From: Mannheimia sp. USDA-ARS-USMARC-1261
GTDB taxonomy: Bacteria; Pseudomonadota; Gammaproteobacteria; Enterobacterales; Pasteurellaceae
Reading direction: 5' to 3'
DNA length: 64,000 nt
Assembly: GCF_000521605.1 (NCBI RefSeq)
Contig: NZ_CP006942.1
Span: forward strand, 744,001 to 808,000
This document shows, one piece after another, positions 27,624 to 37,058 of the stretch; position 1 is the first letter of the stretch, and every line of letters begins with the position of its first letter. Below the pieces are notes generated by a model. That model saw only the letters and a list, made by a program, of their open reading frames with translations. It did no database searches and was not told the DNA's origin. The position numbers were made by a program, and so were the translations under genes.

Positions 27624-30236
27624 TTATTCAGCATTGCCGTAGTAGGCTTTTGTCATAATCTCTTCCATATCCTCGATCATTGCCAAGCGTGGATTTGCCG
27701 GTGTACATTGGTCTTCAAATGCGTGTAGTGCAAGCTCACGGCGAGCATCTAAGAATGCTTGCTCATCAACGCCTTGCTCACGTAATGACATTTTTACACC
27801 GCAACGTACGGCTAAATCGTGAACCGCTTTGGCGTAAGATTCAACTGCTTGTTCCGGTGTTTCAGCCGGTAATCCAAGCATTCTTGCGATATCTTGGAAA
27901 CGAATATCCGCAACATAGTTGGTGTATTTTGGCCAAGTTGCTACTTTAGTTGGGCGAGTACCGTTATAGCGAATCACGTGTGGCAGTAAAATCGCATTGG
28001 TTCTGCCGTGAATTGTGTGGAATTTACCACCAATTTTGTGTGCCATTGAGTGGCAAATACCTAAGAATGCATTGGCGAATGCCATACCTGCCATTGTAGA
28101 GGCATTATGCATTTTTTCACGAGCAGCTTCGTCAAACTCTTTTACCGATTTTTCCAAGTTTTCAAACACTAATTTGATTGCTTGTAACGCCAAACCATCT
28201 GTGTAGTCGTTAGCTAAAATCGAGGTATAGGCTTCGGTTGCGTGGGTTAAAACGTCTAAGCCGGTATCAGCTGCAACGTGAGACGGTACTGACATCACTA
28301 ATGCAGGATCAACAATCGCAATGGTTGGTGTTAAAGAGTAATCTGCTAACGGATATTTAATATCACCGTCAGTAATTACTGCGAATGGTGTTACTTCAGA
28401 ACCTGTACCGGAAGTGGTTGGAATACCAACAAATTTCGCTTTTCTGCCTAATTGTGGGAATTTAAACGCACGTTTGCGAATATCCATAAATTTTTGCACT
28501 AAATCACGGAAATCCACTTCAGGTTGTTCGTAGAATAACCACATAATTTTCGCTGCGTCCATTGGCGAGCCACCGCCTAATGCAATAATGGTATCCGGTT
28601 GGAAGCTACGCATTAATTCTGTACCACGCTGCACGGTTTGTAGGCTTGGATTCGGTTCAACATCGGTGAAAAGTTGAATCATTACTTGATTGCGGCGTTG
28701 GCGGAGTTGCTCGGTAATTCTATCCACAAAGCCGAGATCTACCATTGAACGGTCGGTTACGATCATCACTTTATGTACATCGTGCATCGATTTTAAATAT
28801 TGGATTGAATCACGCTCAAAGTAGATTTTTGATGGTACTTTAAACCATTGCATATTATTTCTCCGTCTGCCCACACGTTTAATGTTGATTAAGTTCACTG
28901 CACTCACGTTGTTGCCTACGGAGTTTTTGCCGTAAGAGCCACAACCTAATGTGAGCGATGGGAGGAAAGAATTATACACATCGCCGATACCGCCGAAAGT
29001 AGACGGTGAATTCCAAATCACACGAATGGCTTTTACACGCTCGCCGAATGTTTTAGCAAGCTCTTTGTTTTCTGTGTGGATTGCCGCACTATGTCCTAAA
29101 CCGTGAAAGTTCACCATTGCTTCAGAAAGTTCTAAGCCGTGTTCAGTTGAGTTCGATTTGAGTAGAGCTAACACAGGTGAAAGTTTTTCACGTGTAAGTG
29201 GCTCGCCTTCACCTACAAAAGCACATTCTGCTAATAAAATATTGGTTTTTTCCGGCACTTTAAAACCTGCTTGCTCTGCAATCCACGCTGCTGGTTTACC
29301 AACCACTGCCGCATTGAGTTTTGCCCCTGAGCAGTTTTCGTCTTTGGCTTTATCAACACCGAAGATATATTTTTCAAGTAAAGCTTTTTCTTTTTTATTT
29401 ACTAAGTAAACGCCGTAAGATTGCATTTCTTTGATGAAATCGTTGTAGATTTCTTTATCGACAATTGCAGCCTGTTCAGAAGCACAAATCATACCGTTGT
29501 CGAAAGATTTCGACATTACGATGTCATACACCGCTTGTTTTAATTTGGCTGTTTTTTCCACATAAGCGGGTACATTACCTGCTCCAACCCCTAACGCCGG
29601 TTTACCGCAAGAGTAAGCGGCTTCCACCATTGCATTACCACCAGTAGCTAAGATGGTAGCAATGCCAGGGTGTTTCATTAATGCGGAAGTGCCTTCCATT
29701 GAAGGCTGTGTAATCCATTGCACACAATGTTCCGGAGCACCTGCGGCAACGGCAGCATCACGCACAATTTGAGCAGCGTGAGCAGAACATTGTTGAGCTG
29801 ATGGGTGGAAAGCAAAAACGATTGGATTACGGGTTTTGAGGGCGATTAACGCTTTAAAGATAGTGGTTGAGGTTGGGTTAGTAGTTGGGGTAATTCCGCA
29901 GACAACACCGACCGGATCGGCTATTTCGGTAATACCTGATACATCATCTTCACTAATTACCCCTGCTGTTTTTAAATGTCGCATATTATTGACAACATAC
30001 TCACAGGCGAACAGGTTTTTAGTGGCTTTATCTTCAAATACGCCACGTCCTGTTTCTTCATAAGCGTGCATTGCTAAAATGCCGTGCTTATCAAGGGCGG
30101 CAACAGAGGCTTTGGCGACAATAAAATCGACCTGCTCTTGATTCAGCTTTCTAAACTCATCAAGTGCTTTTAAGCCTTTTTCGACAAGTGAATTGACTTC
30201 TGCTTGGGCATCAAATGGTTGAGTGCTTTTAGCCAT
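27624..30236 (-). CDS. adhE: Bifunctional acetaldehyde-CoA/alcohol dehydrogenase
   Basis: The 870-residue fermentative enzyme (E. coli 891) has an N-terminal CoA-acylating aldehyde dehydrogenase half with the catalytic Cys in DNGMICASEQ (near residue 250) and a C-terminal iron alcohol dehydrogenase half with GGGSPMDAAKIMW, LDVLTHATEAYTS and GICHSMAHKIGG. It reduces acetyl-CoA to ethanol, regenerating NAD+, and forms spirosomes in E. coli. I place the start at 30236 (MAKSTQPFDAQ): the ATG at 30251 sits in the GAGGAAAC ribosome site of the later one. A near-consensus FNR box lies about 110 bp upstream. Confidence 0.97.
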   Translation of the reverse strand: MAKSTQPFDAQAEVNSLVEKGLKALDEFRKLNQEQVDFIVAKASVAALDKHGILAMHAYEETGRGVFEDKATKNLFACEYVVNNMRHLKTAGVISEDDVSGITEIADPVGVVCGITPTTNPTSTTIFKALIALKTRNPIVFAFHPSAQQCSAHAAQIVRDAAVAAGAPEHCVQWITQPSMEGTSALMKHPGIATILATGGNAMVEAAYSCGKPALGVGAGNVPAYVEKTAKLKQAVYDIVMSKSFDNGMICASEQAAIVDKEIYNDFIKEMQSYGVYLVNKKEKALLEKYIFGVDKAKDENCSGAKLNAAVVGKPAAWIAEQAGFKVPEKTNILLAECAFVGEGEPLTREKLSPVLALLKSNSTEHGLELSEAMVNFHGLGHSAAIHTENKELAKTFGERVKAIRVIWNSPSTFGGIGDVYNSFLPSLTLGCGSYGKNSVGNNVSAVNLINIKRVGRRRNNMQWFKVPSKIYFERDSIQYLKSMHDVHKVMIVTDRSMVDLGFVDRITEQLRQRRNQVMIQLFTDVEPNPSLQTVQRGTELMRSFQPDTIIALGGGSPMDAAKIMWLFYEQPEVDFRDLVQKFMDIRKRAFKFPQLGRKAKFVGIPTTSGTGSEVTPFAVITDGDIKYPLADYSLTPTIAIVDPALVMSVPSHVAADTGLDVLTHATEAYTSILANDYTDGLALQAIKLVFENLEKSVKEFDEAAREKMHNASTMAGMAFANAFLGICHSMAHKIGGKFHTIHGRTNAILLPHVIRYNGTRPTKVATWPKYTNYVADIRFQDIARMLGLPAETPEQAVESYAKAVHDLAVRCGVKMSLREQGVDEQAFLDARRELALHAFEDQCTPANPRLAMIEDMEEIMTKAYYGNAE

Positions 30237-30344
30237 AGTTTGTTTCCTCATAAAATTTAAAATTTGATAATTTTTTTAACTGATGAAATTATTACCCAAA
30301 AGAGTTATTTTGTCGTTAAAAATTCACAAAGTTTTATTATTGAT

Positions 30345-30358
30345 TTGATCTATGTCAA
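30345..30358. promoter_or_regulatory. Candidate FNR site upstream of adhE
   Basis: TTGAT-CTAT-GTCAA differs at one position from TTGAT-N4-ATCAA. It lies in the 274-bp adhE/hemC divergent region, nearer adhE. Anaerobic control fits the enzyme's role. Confidence 0.5.
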
Positions 30359-30457
30359 AATTTTTAAAGTTGTATATATGCTATAAAAATAGGGAAATAA
30401 TTTTTTAAGAAAAAGCCCGGGTTTTGATTAAACACAAATAGAAAACCGCGATTATTT

Positions 30458-30487
30458 TTGGCAGTTAAGCTAAAAAAGTGTTAGGAT
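30458..30487 (+). promoter_or_regulatory. Candidate hemC promoter
   Basis: TTGGCA (30458-30463), 18-bp spacer, TAGGAT (30482-30487); the hemC ATG is 38 bases downstream. This is a moderate match only. Confidence 0.35.
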
Positions 30488-30525
30488 AATTAGCATTTAC
30501 TATGCTGTTTTAATTTTTAGAACTT

Positions 30526-31464
30526 ATGAAAGACATTTTACGCATTGCAACTCGCCAAAGCCCACTTGCTTTATGGCAGGCTAATTTTGTAAAAAATGAG
30601 TTGGAAAAACATTTTCCACAATTATCTGTCGAACTGGTTACGATGGTAACAAAAGGCGATGTGATTTTAGACACGCCGTTGGCAAAAATTGGCGGAAAAG
30701 GTTTGTTTGTTAAAGAGTTAGAATTAGCCTTGTTGGAAAACAGAGCCGATATTGCCGTGCATTCAATGAAAGATGTGCCGATGAGTTTTCCTGATGGATT
30801 AGGTTTGGCGGTCATTTGTGAGCGTGAAGATCCGCGTGATGCTTTTGTTTCCAATAAATATGATAGTTTAGATGATTTACCCGAAGGGGCGATTGTTGGC
30901 ACATCAAGTTTACGCCGTCAGTGTCAGTTAATGGCAAAATATCCGCATTTAGAAGTGAAATCTCTGCGTGGTAATGTTGGAACTCGTTTAAGCAAATTGG
31001 ACAACAATGAATACGATGCAATTATTCTGGCTTCTGCCGGGTTAATTCGTTTAGGATTACAAGAGAGAATTCGTAGTTATCTTTCGGTGGAACAATCATT
31101 GCCGGCAGCGGGTCAAGGTGCAGTAGGGATTGAAACCCGAGTGAACGATGAGCGTGTGCTTAATTATGTTGCAAAATTAAATCATAATTCGACCGCTTGT
31201 TGTGTGATGGCTGAGAGAGCGATGAACACTCGCTTGCAAGGTGGTTGCCAAGTTCCGATAGGTGGTTTTGCCACTTTAGACGGTGATGAAATTACACTAA
31301 ATGCTTTAGTGGGAGCATTAGACGGTTCGCAGATTATTCGAGCCTCTGCAAAAGGGCATAAAGAAAATGCAGAGCAGTTGGGCATTTCCGTTGCGGAACA
31401 ATTACTTGCACAAGGTGCAGATAAAATTTTAGCCGAAGTTTATAGCGATAATCCTATCAAATAA
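30526..31464 (+). CDS. hemC: Hydroxymethylbilane synthase (porphobilinogen deaminase)
   Basis: The 312-residue cytoplasmic enzyme begins [15 protein letters not shown] and has the cofactor-attachment region [17 protein letters not shown], whose Cys carries the dipyrromethane. It polymerises four porphobilinogens into hydroxymethylbilane for haem synthesis. The ribosome site is weak. The gene is divergent from adhE rather than from cyaA as in E. coli, and begins the hemC-D-X-Y cluster. An uptake signal lies inside the gene near 31192 (codons for T-A-C). Confidence 0.97.
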   Translation: MKDILRIATRQSPLALWQANFVKNELEKHFPQLSVELVTMVTKGDVILDTPLAKIGGKGLFVKELELALLENRADIAVHSMKDVPMSFPDGLGLAVICEREDPRDAFVSNKYDSLDDLPEGAIVGTSSLRRQCQLMAKYPHLEVKSLRGNVGTRLSKLDNNEYDAIILASAGLIRLGLQERIRSYLSVEQSLPAAGQGAVGIETRVNDERVLNYVAKLNHNSTACCVMAERAMNTRLQGGCQVPIGGFATLDGDEITLNALVGALDGSQIIRASAKGHKENAEQLGISVAEQLLAQGADKILAEVYSDNPIK

Positions 31465-31465
31465 A

Positions 31466-32230
31466 ATGAATGTACTTGTAACACGCCCTGATAATCGAGG
31501 GCAAGAATTGGTCGATATGCTCAATGAACGACAAATTTTTGCCGTACATCAGCCGTTATTTACGATTGAGGCAGGCAGTGAATTACCGCTATTGCCTTCT
31601 GTACTGTCTCGTCTTAAATCGGGCGATTATGTTTTTGTGGTTTCGCCAAATGCAGTGGATTATGCAGTGAAAACATTAACAGATACAGGGTTCCACTTTC
31701 GTTCGGATTTAAAATATTTTGCGGTAGGACAACGAACGGCAAAATATTTTACCGAAAAAGCTGAACAAGCGGTTATTTATCCGCTAGAATCAGAAAATAG
31801 TGAAGGTGTTTTAGCATTACCGGATATGCAAGATTTAACCGATAAAACGATTTTGATTTTACGAGCAAATTCCGGGCGTGAGTTGTTAGCTGAAACTGCA
31901 ATGTTGCGTGGGGCAAGTATTCAATATTTGGAATGTTATCGTAGAGAACCCGTTATGGTAGATATTCCGGAAAAAATTAGCGTTTGCAAGCGTTTAGGTG
32001 TGAATACTATTGTGATTACCAGCAGTGAAATTTTAAAAAGCCTATATGAACAAACAAATGAAAATTGCCGAGAATGGCTATTTGAGTGTAATCTTGTGGT
32101 TGTAAGCCAGCGTATTGGCAAAATTGCTAAGCAGATGGGGTGGCAATCAGATAAAATTTTTGTATCGGATAAAGCCGATAATGTAACGTTGATGAATACA
32201 TTATTATTTAAAATTGACAAATCTAACTAA
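31466..32230 (+). CDS. hemD: Uroporphyrinogen-III synthase
   Basis: The 254-residue enzyme has the HemD fold features: N-terminal VLVTRPDNRGQEL, VVSPNAVDYAV, KYFAVGQRTAKYF, and TIVITSSEILKSL. Sequence conservation in this family is low, but its place one base after hemC is diagnostic. It closes and inverts ring D of hydroxymethylbilane. The next gene, hemX, follows after 11 bases. Confidence 0.95.
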   Translation: MNVLVTRPDNRGQELVDMLNERQIFAVHQPLFTIEAGSELPLLPSVLSRLKSGDYVFVVSPNAVDYAVKTLTDTGFHFRSDLKYFAVGQRTAKYFTEKAEQAVIYPLESENSEGVLALPDMQDLTDKTILILRANSGRELLAETAMLRGASIQYLECYRREPVMVDIPEKISVCKRLGVNTIVITSSEILKSLYEQTNENCREWLFECNLVVVSQRIGKIAKQMGWQSDKIFVSDKADNVTLMNTLLFKIDKSN

Positions 32231-32241
32231 GGTGGGCGAGT

Positions 32242-33633
32242 ATGTCAAAATCAAGAAAAGTACCTGAAAAAGTAGAAAATACGACAGAGGATGTTGTAGT
32301 AGAAAACCAACAAGCGGTCAATTCTACACAATCTTTTGCAAAAAATGAGATTGAGGAAGATATTTTGAACGAGACTATTATTGAAGAAAAAGAAGCACCG
32401 CTAAAAGAGAGTATTCCGGCAGAGGAAAAAATCACAGCTGAAGAAAAAGTGATTGTTCAGAAGTCGGGCGGAAAAGGTTTGGCTTTATTAGCCTTGTTAG
32501 TGGCACTTGCTGTGGGTGGTGCCGGTCATTTTATGGCAAATAAAAAATTTGATGAGGTGGAAGCCCAAATTCAAGCCTTATCTACTAAAGCAAATCAGCA
32601 AGCATCAGCCCAAACTGCAGTTGAAATGCCAAATTTTGATAATGAAAAAGCTCAAATTGCAGAGCTTTCAACTCATTATCAAAAAGCGTTAGATCGTATT
32701 AAAGAGCTTGAAAACGCACAAAGTGGTTATACTCAACAAATTAGTGGTTTACAGCTACAATTGCAAAAATTAAATAATTCTTCGGGTTCGGATAAAACCT
32801 TCTGGCTATTATCAGAAGCCGATTTCCTATTAAACAATGCTGCTCGTAAAGTGGTTTTGGATAATGATATTGATACAGCGAAAAATCTGTTGTTAGAGGC
32901 TGATCAAGTTTTAACTCAAGTACCGAGTGCAACAAATGTGCGTGAAGCAATCAAAGCCGATTTGAATACTTTAACCAGTATCAACAACATTGATCAAAAT
33001 GCGTTAATGCAGCGTGTAGCGAATTTAACTAACCGATTAGATGACTTGCCAATTTTAGAAAGTGAACAATCGCAAGCTGCTATTGCAGAAGGTCAAGTCA
33101 GTGATTCGATTGCTGATTGGGAGAAAAACTTAGAGAAAAGTGCAAGTTCATTCTTAGATCATTTTATTCGTGTTTCTAAACGTAACGTTGCTGATGAAAA
33201 AGCTTTTGTTGCCCCTAACCAGGAAATTTACTTGCGTGAAAATATCCGTTTACGTTTACAGATTGCGATTTTAGCAATTCCTCGCCAGCAAAGTGAATTC
33301 TATAAAAAATCACTACAAACAGTGGGTTCTTGGGTAAGAAGTTATTTTGATACTTCGAATGAAAATGTACAAAATTTCTTGAAAGAAGTTGATGATTTAG
33401 CAGAACAAACTATTTATGTTGATGCTCCGGATTCATTACAAAGTTTGAAAGTATTATCTCAGCAAATTAATAAAACACCTCAACAAATTGAGAAAGTAGA
33501 AATTAAAGCTGAGAAAGAATTGGAGCAAGCAGAACCTGTGAAGCAAGAACAGACAGAGTCTGGGAAACCTGCAGAAACAGAAGCGGCTAAATCAGAGGAA
33601 GTTTCTGAACAGCCAACTCCTTCCGCACAATAA
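32242..33633 (+). CDS. hemX: HemX membrane protein
   Basis: The 463-residue protein has a Glu/Lys-rich cytoplasmic N-terminus, one transmembrane helix near residues 78-100 (ALLALLVALAVGGAGHFMA), a coiled-coil stretch and a folded periplasmic domain with WLLSEADFLLNNA. A Glu/Pro-rich tail closes it. HemX is often labelled a uroporphyrin-III methyltransferase by position, but it lacks that enzyme's domain; its role in haem synthesis is unsettled. An uptake signal is in codons near 32309. Confidence 0.93.
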   Translation: MSKSRKVPEKVENTTEDVVVENQQAVNSTQSFAKNEIEEDILNETIIEEKEAPLKESIPAEEKITAEEKVIVQKSGGKGLALLALLVALAVGGAGHFMANKKFDEVEAQIQALSTKANQQASAQTAVEMPNFDNEKAQIAELSTHYQKALDRIKELENAQSGYTQQISGLQLQLQKLNNSSGSDKTFWLLSEADFLLNNAARKVVLDNDIDTAKNLLLEADQVLTQVPSATNVREAIKADLNTLTSINNIDQNALMQRVANLTNRLDDLPILESEQSQAAIAEGQVSDSIADWEKNLEKSASSFLDHFIRVSKRNVADEKAFVAPNQEIYLRENIRLRLQIAILAIPRQQSEFYKKSLQTVGSWVRSYFDTSNENVQNFLKEVDDLAEQTIYVDAPDSLQSLKVLSQQINKTPQQIEKVEIKAEKELEQAEPVKQEQTESGKPAETEAAKSEEVSEQPTPSAQ

Positions 33634-33654
33634 GAATAAAAGGAGAATTAAATT

Positions 33655-34920
33655 ATGTTTAGAACGCTCTTTTTAATGCTTTTATTATTGGCAGGCTTAA
33701 TTGCAGGACCTTATATTTCAGGAAATCAAGGTTACGTCAGAATTGAAACGGCAACTACAGTTATTGAAATGAGCATTGTAATGCTTGTGGTGTTCTTTGT
33801 AGTTACGATGGCGGTAGTTTATCTGCTTGAATGGATTTTTACTAAAATTTGTCGTATGAGTAGTGGGGCTTATAATTGGTTCTCAACACGTAAGCATAAA
33901 AAAGCTCAGCAAGAAACCCTTGAAGGCTTAATGCGTATGAGTGAAGGTAACTACTCCAAAGCAGAGAAGCTATTTAGTAAAAATGCAAAACACGCAGATG
34001 AGCCTGTACTGAACCTGATTAAAGCTGCTGAAGCAGCTCAACAAAATGGTGATGATTTAGCGGCGAATAAATATTTAATTAAAGCCACCGAAATTGCAGG
34101 ACCAAATAATGTTGCGATTGAGTTGGCTCGCACCAAAATCTTATTACAGCAAGGTAAATTACCGGCTGCTCGTACTGCGATTGATAGCTTATTAGAGTTA
34201 GCTCCGCACAATGATGAAGTACTACGTTTAGCAGTTCAAATCTACAGAGAATCAAAAGCCTATATCGCTTTAGATCGCTTATTATCAGAAATAGGGCAAC
34301 GTAATTTCTTAACACCTGTAGAGTATGCGGAATTAGAACATTTTGTTGATGATGGTTTACAAGATGAACGCTTACAAGAAGAAGGGCAAGAAGGTCTACT
34401 CACTTGGTGGGAAAATCAGCCAAATCGCCGTCGTAAATCGGTTTACAGCCGTGTTGGTGTGATTAAACGCTTAATTGACAGTGATGATCATCAATCAGCA
34501 GAAGAAATTGCGTTAGAAACCTTGAAAAAATTTGAAGATGAGCAATTACACGGATTATTCGTACAATTAACTCGCCTACAAGTGGCTTCTGACAGCAAAT
34601 TAGTGAAAGTATTAACTAAACGTGCCGATAAAGCGAATATTAAATATACAGATGATTATGCAAGAGCTTTAGGTTATGTTTACACGCGTAACAGTGAATA
34701 TGCAAAAGCGAAAACGCAGTTTGAGTTGTTATTAGCCCACGATGAATGTCAGCCTGACGACCGTATTATGGCATTGCACGTTGCAGAACAAACAAATGAC
34801 CATATACTTGCAAATCGTATCCGTGAGGAGAACCTCAAACAAGTAAATATGGACGTTTTACCTAAGCCAGATGAGGTTCTTGCGTTACCCGAAAATGTAG
34901 ATAATGTGAAAGCATTATAA
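33655..34920 (+). CDS. hemY: HemY, TPR membrane protein of the haem cluster
   Basis: The 421-residue protein has two N-terminal membrane helices (TLFLMLLLLAGLIAGPYIS; IVMLVVFFVVTMAVVYLLE), followed by the HemY_N segment and TPR-like helical repeats (about residues 95-400). It is the usual last gene of hemCDXY and is thought to act in a protoporphyrin or haem assembly complex; it is not the Bacillus HemY oxidase. A strong terminator starts five bases after its stop. Confidence 0.94.
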   Translation: MFRTLFLMLLLLAGLIAGPYISGNQGYVRIETATTVIEMSIVMLVVFFVVTMAVVYLLEWIFTKICRMSSGAYNWFSTRKHKKAQQETLEGLMRMSEGNYSKAEKLFSKNAKHADEPVLNLIKAAEAAQQNGDDLAANKYLIKATEIAGPNNVAIELARTKILLQQGKLPAARTAIDSLLELAPHNDEVLRLAVQIYRESKAYIALDRLLSEIGQRNFLTPVEYAELEHFVDDGLQDERLQEEGQEGLLTWWENQPNRRRKSVYSRVGVIKRLIDSDDHQSAEEIALETLKKFEDEQLHGLFVQLTRLQVASDSKLVKVLTKRADKANIKYTDDYARALGYVYTRNSEYAKAKTQFELLLAHDECQPDDRIMALHVAEQTNDHILANRIREENLKQVNMDVLPKPDEVLALPENVDNVKAL

Positions 34921-34924
34921 TGTT

Positions 34925-34953
34925 AAAAATAGCAGGTTCTCCCTGCTATTTTT
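34925..34953 (+). terminator. Terminator of the hemCDXY operon
   Basis: AAAAATAGCAGG pairs perfectly with CCTGCTATTTTT (34925-34936, 34942-34953), ending in a T run. Confidence 0.9.
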
Positions 34954-34979
34954 GTATTTCCCTTTTCAAAGGAGTTGTT

Positions 34980-35627
34980 ATGAAATTATACGTTTATGAT
35001 CATTGCCCATATTGTGTAAGGGCTAGAATGGTTTTGGGATTAAAAGATTTACTGGTGGAATTGGTAATGATTGCAAATGATGATGAAGCAACACCTATTG
35101 GTTTAGTAGGCAAAAAAGTTGTGCCGATTTTAGTGAAAGAAGATGGCACTGCAATGCCTGAAAGTTTAGATATTGTACGTTATGTCGATACGCATTACAG
35201 CAATCCGATGATTACAGATAACATTCGACCGGAAATTGAACAATGGGTTAGCAAATTATCGAAAGTTTATAATCATTTATTACTTCCTCGTTTCGTGAAA
35301 TTAGATCTAGCGGAATTTGCAAAGCAGAGTGCAATTGACTATTTCGTGAAAAAGAAAACAGAAAATATTGGCGATTTTGAGCAGAATTTAGCAGAAACGG
35401 GTAAACACATTGCTACTGTTCAACCATTAATTGATGACTTATCAGATCTGATTAAATCAGAGAAAGCATTGAACGGTGAGTTATCTTTAGAGGATATTAT
35501 CGTATTCCCGATGCTTAGAAATTTAACTTGTGTGAAAGCCCTTCAATTCCCACCAAAAGTGTTAGATTATATTAATAAAATGGCAGAATTGAGCAAAATT
35601 GATTTATATTTTGCTAAAGCAATTTAG
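34980..35627 (+). CDS. grxB: Glutaredoxin 2
   Basis: The 215-residue GST-fold glutaredoxin is exactly the size of E. coli GrxB, with the redox motif CPYC at residues 9-12 (LYVYDHCPYCVRARM) and a helical C-terminal domain. It reduces protein disulfides and glutathione mixed disulfides in the cytoplasm. ATG 34980 follows AAAGGAG. The open frame back to 34920 runs through the hemY terminator and is not coding. Confidence 0.95.
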   Translation: MKLYVYDHCPYCVRARMVLGLKDLLVELVMIANDDEATPIGLVGKKVVPILVKEDGTAMPESLDIVRYVDTHYSNPMITDNIRPEIEQWVSKLSKVYNHLLLPRFVKLDLAEFAKQSAIDYFVKKKTENIGDFEQNLAETGKHIATVQPLIDDLSDLIKSEKALNGELSLEDIIVFPMLRNLTCVKALQFPPKVLDYINKMAELSKIDLYFAKAI

Positions 35628-35666
35628 AAATAAAGCGTTGGTTTTGAAAATCAACGCTTTTAAATT

Positions 35667-36530
35667 TTAGTGTGCTTTCTTTTTAGAAAATACTTTTATA
35701 AGAGGTAAGATAATTAAACAAGCAATAGTACCGACAATGATACCAACCACTAAATCAACTAAGAATGAAAAATTTGGGTTGATATTTAATGTTTCGACGA
35801 AATGATGAATTATTGGTAAATTATGTGTAAAGATTCCACCGCCTACTAAAAACATTGCGATAGTTCCAATAACAGAAAGCCCTTTCATAAACCAAGGCAT
35901 TGTAAATAATAAGCCTTTTCCGACCGCTTGTGAGAATGCACTTTTTTTCTGAATAAGCCATAAGCCGATGTCATCTAATTTTACAATTAATGCAACCAAA
36001 CCATACACAAACACGGTAATACCGATTCCAATAGCAGAAAGCGATAAAATTTTGGTCAGAGTAGATGAATCTTGTAGCACTCCTAAAGCAATAATAATAA
36101 TTTCTGCAGATAAAATAAAATCGGTACGAATAGCTCCTCTGATTTTATCTTTTTCCGAAAGTTCTTCTTTAGGGTTGTCTTCGCCTTTATGGAAGACGTG
36201 ATGAAGTAATTTTTCCACACCTTCAAAACATAAATAAGCTCCACCAATCATTAATAATGGAACAATTAATTGCGGCAGAAAGAATGATAAAAGCAATGCA
36301 ACGGGAATTAAGATCACTTTGTTAATAAATGATCCTTTGGCAACTTCCCAAACAATCGGCAATTCACGCTCTGGGGTTACATTTTTTCCGCTCACTTGAT
36401 TGGCATTTAAGGCAAGATCATCGCCAATTACACCAGCGGTTTTCTTTGCAGCCATTTTAGTCATAATAGACACATCATCAAGAACAGCAGCAATATCATC
36501 TAATAAAGTAAATAATGACGCAAATGCCAT
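35667..36530 (-). CDS. DUF808 family inner-membrane protein (YedI-like)
   Basis: The 287-residue protein has the family start ASLFTLLDDIAAVLDDVS, GVIGDDLALNA, and several hydrophobic segments (VALLLSFFLPQLIVPLLMIGG; the last near the C-terminus). Its function is unknown. It is downstream of rpsO on the same strand but separated by rpsO's terminator. An uptake signal lies inside the gene (35922). Confidence 0.88.
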   Translation of the reverse strand: MAFASLFTLLDDIAAVLDDVSIMTKMAAKKTAGVIGDDLALNANQVSGKNVTPERELPIVWEVAKGSFINKVILIPVALLLSFFLPQLIVPLLMIGGAYLCFEGVEKLLHHVFHKGEDNPKEELSEKDKIRGAIRTDFILSAEIIIIALGVLQDSSTLTKILSLSAIGIGITVFVYGLVALIVKLDDIGLWLIQKKSAFSQAVGKGLLFTMPWFMKGLSVIGTIAMFLVGGGIFTHNLPIIHHFVETLNINPNFSFLVDLVVGIIVGTIACLIILPLIKVFSKKKAH

Positions 36531-36554
36531 AATTTTTCCTCGAATAAAATTTAT

Positions 36555-36581
36555 AAAAAAGCCGAACTTTTCAGCTCGGCT
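36555..36581 (-). terminator. rpsO terminator
   Basis: On the minus strand AGCCGA / TCGGCT (36576-36581 pairing with 36560-36565) is followed by a run of T. It lies 20 bases after the rpsO stop. Confidence 0.85.
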
Positions 36582-36601
36582 CTCATATTCAATATTTGAA
36601 A

Positions 36602-36871
36602 TTAGCGACGTAAACCTAAACGTGCGATAGTTTCTGAATATTTAGCAAGATCAGTACGTTTTAAGTAGTCTAATAATTTACGACGGCGTGAAACCATACG
36701 TAATAAACCACGACGACCGTGGTGATCTTTTTTGTGCTCAGCAAAGTGTGCTTGTAAGTGGTTGATTTGTGCAGTTAATAATGCAATTTGAACTTCTGAA
36801 GAACCGGTATCTTTTGCATCACGACCAAATTCAGCAACGATTTTTGCTTTTGCTTCTACGCTTAGAGACAT
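36602..36871 (-). CDS. rpsO: 30S ribosomal protein S15
   Basis: The 89-residue protein is the universal S15 length, with [26 protein letters not shown] and [10 protein letters not shown]. It binds 16S rRNA helices 20-22 early in assembly. In E. coli it represses its own mRNA; the 187-base leader region toward ppiD could hold such a site, but I did not recognise a defined pseudoknot. In E. coli pnp follows; here a yedI-like gene does. Confidence 0.98.
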   Translation of the reverse strand: MSLSVEAKAKIVAEFGRDAKDTGSSEVQIALLTAQINHLQAHFAEHKKDHHGRRGLLRMVSRRRKLLDYLKRTDLAKYSETIARLGLRR

Positions 36872-37011
36872 TTTTATTTCCTTTTTGTTAAGGGTTGATA
36901 ATACATCAATAGCCGATCTCTAACTCAGCTATGACAGGAATTGCGAATTTTAAAGAGAAAGCGGCTAAATTTCAATAAAAATTTGCAATTTATTTCTAAT
37001 GTGAGAAAGAG

Positions 37012-37017
37012 TATAAT
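37012..37017 (+). promoter_or_regulatory. -10 element before ppiD
   Basis: Perfect TATAAT 41 bases before the ppiD ATG. The -35 region is weak (TTTATT with a 17-bp spacer). Confidence 0.4.
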
Positions 37018-37058
37018 CAATAGCAATTTTTTATGTTTTAAGTATTAGGAATTTTTAA

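Noticed and set aside
34920-34979. N-terminal extension of grxB overlapping the hemY stop
   Set aside because: The stretch is the hemY terminator hairpin; the GrxB domain starts at 34980 after AAAGGAG.
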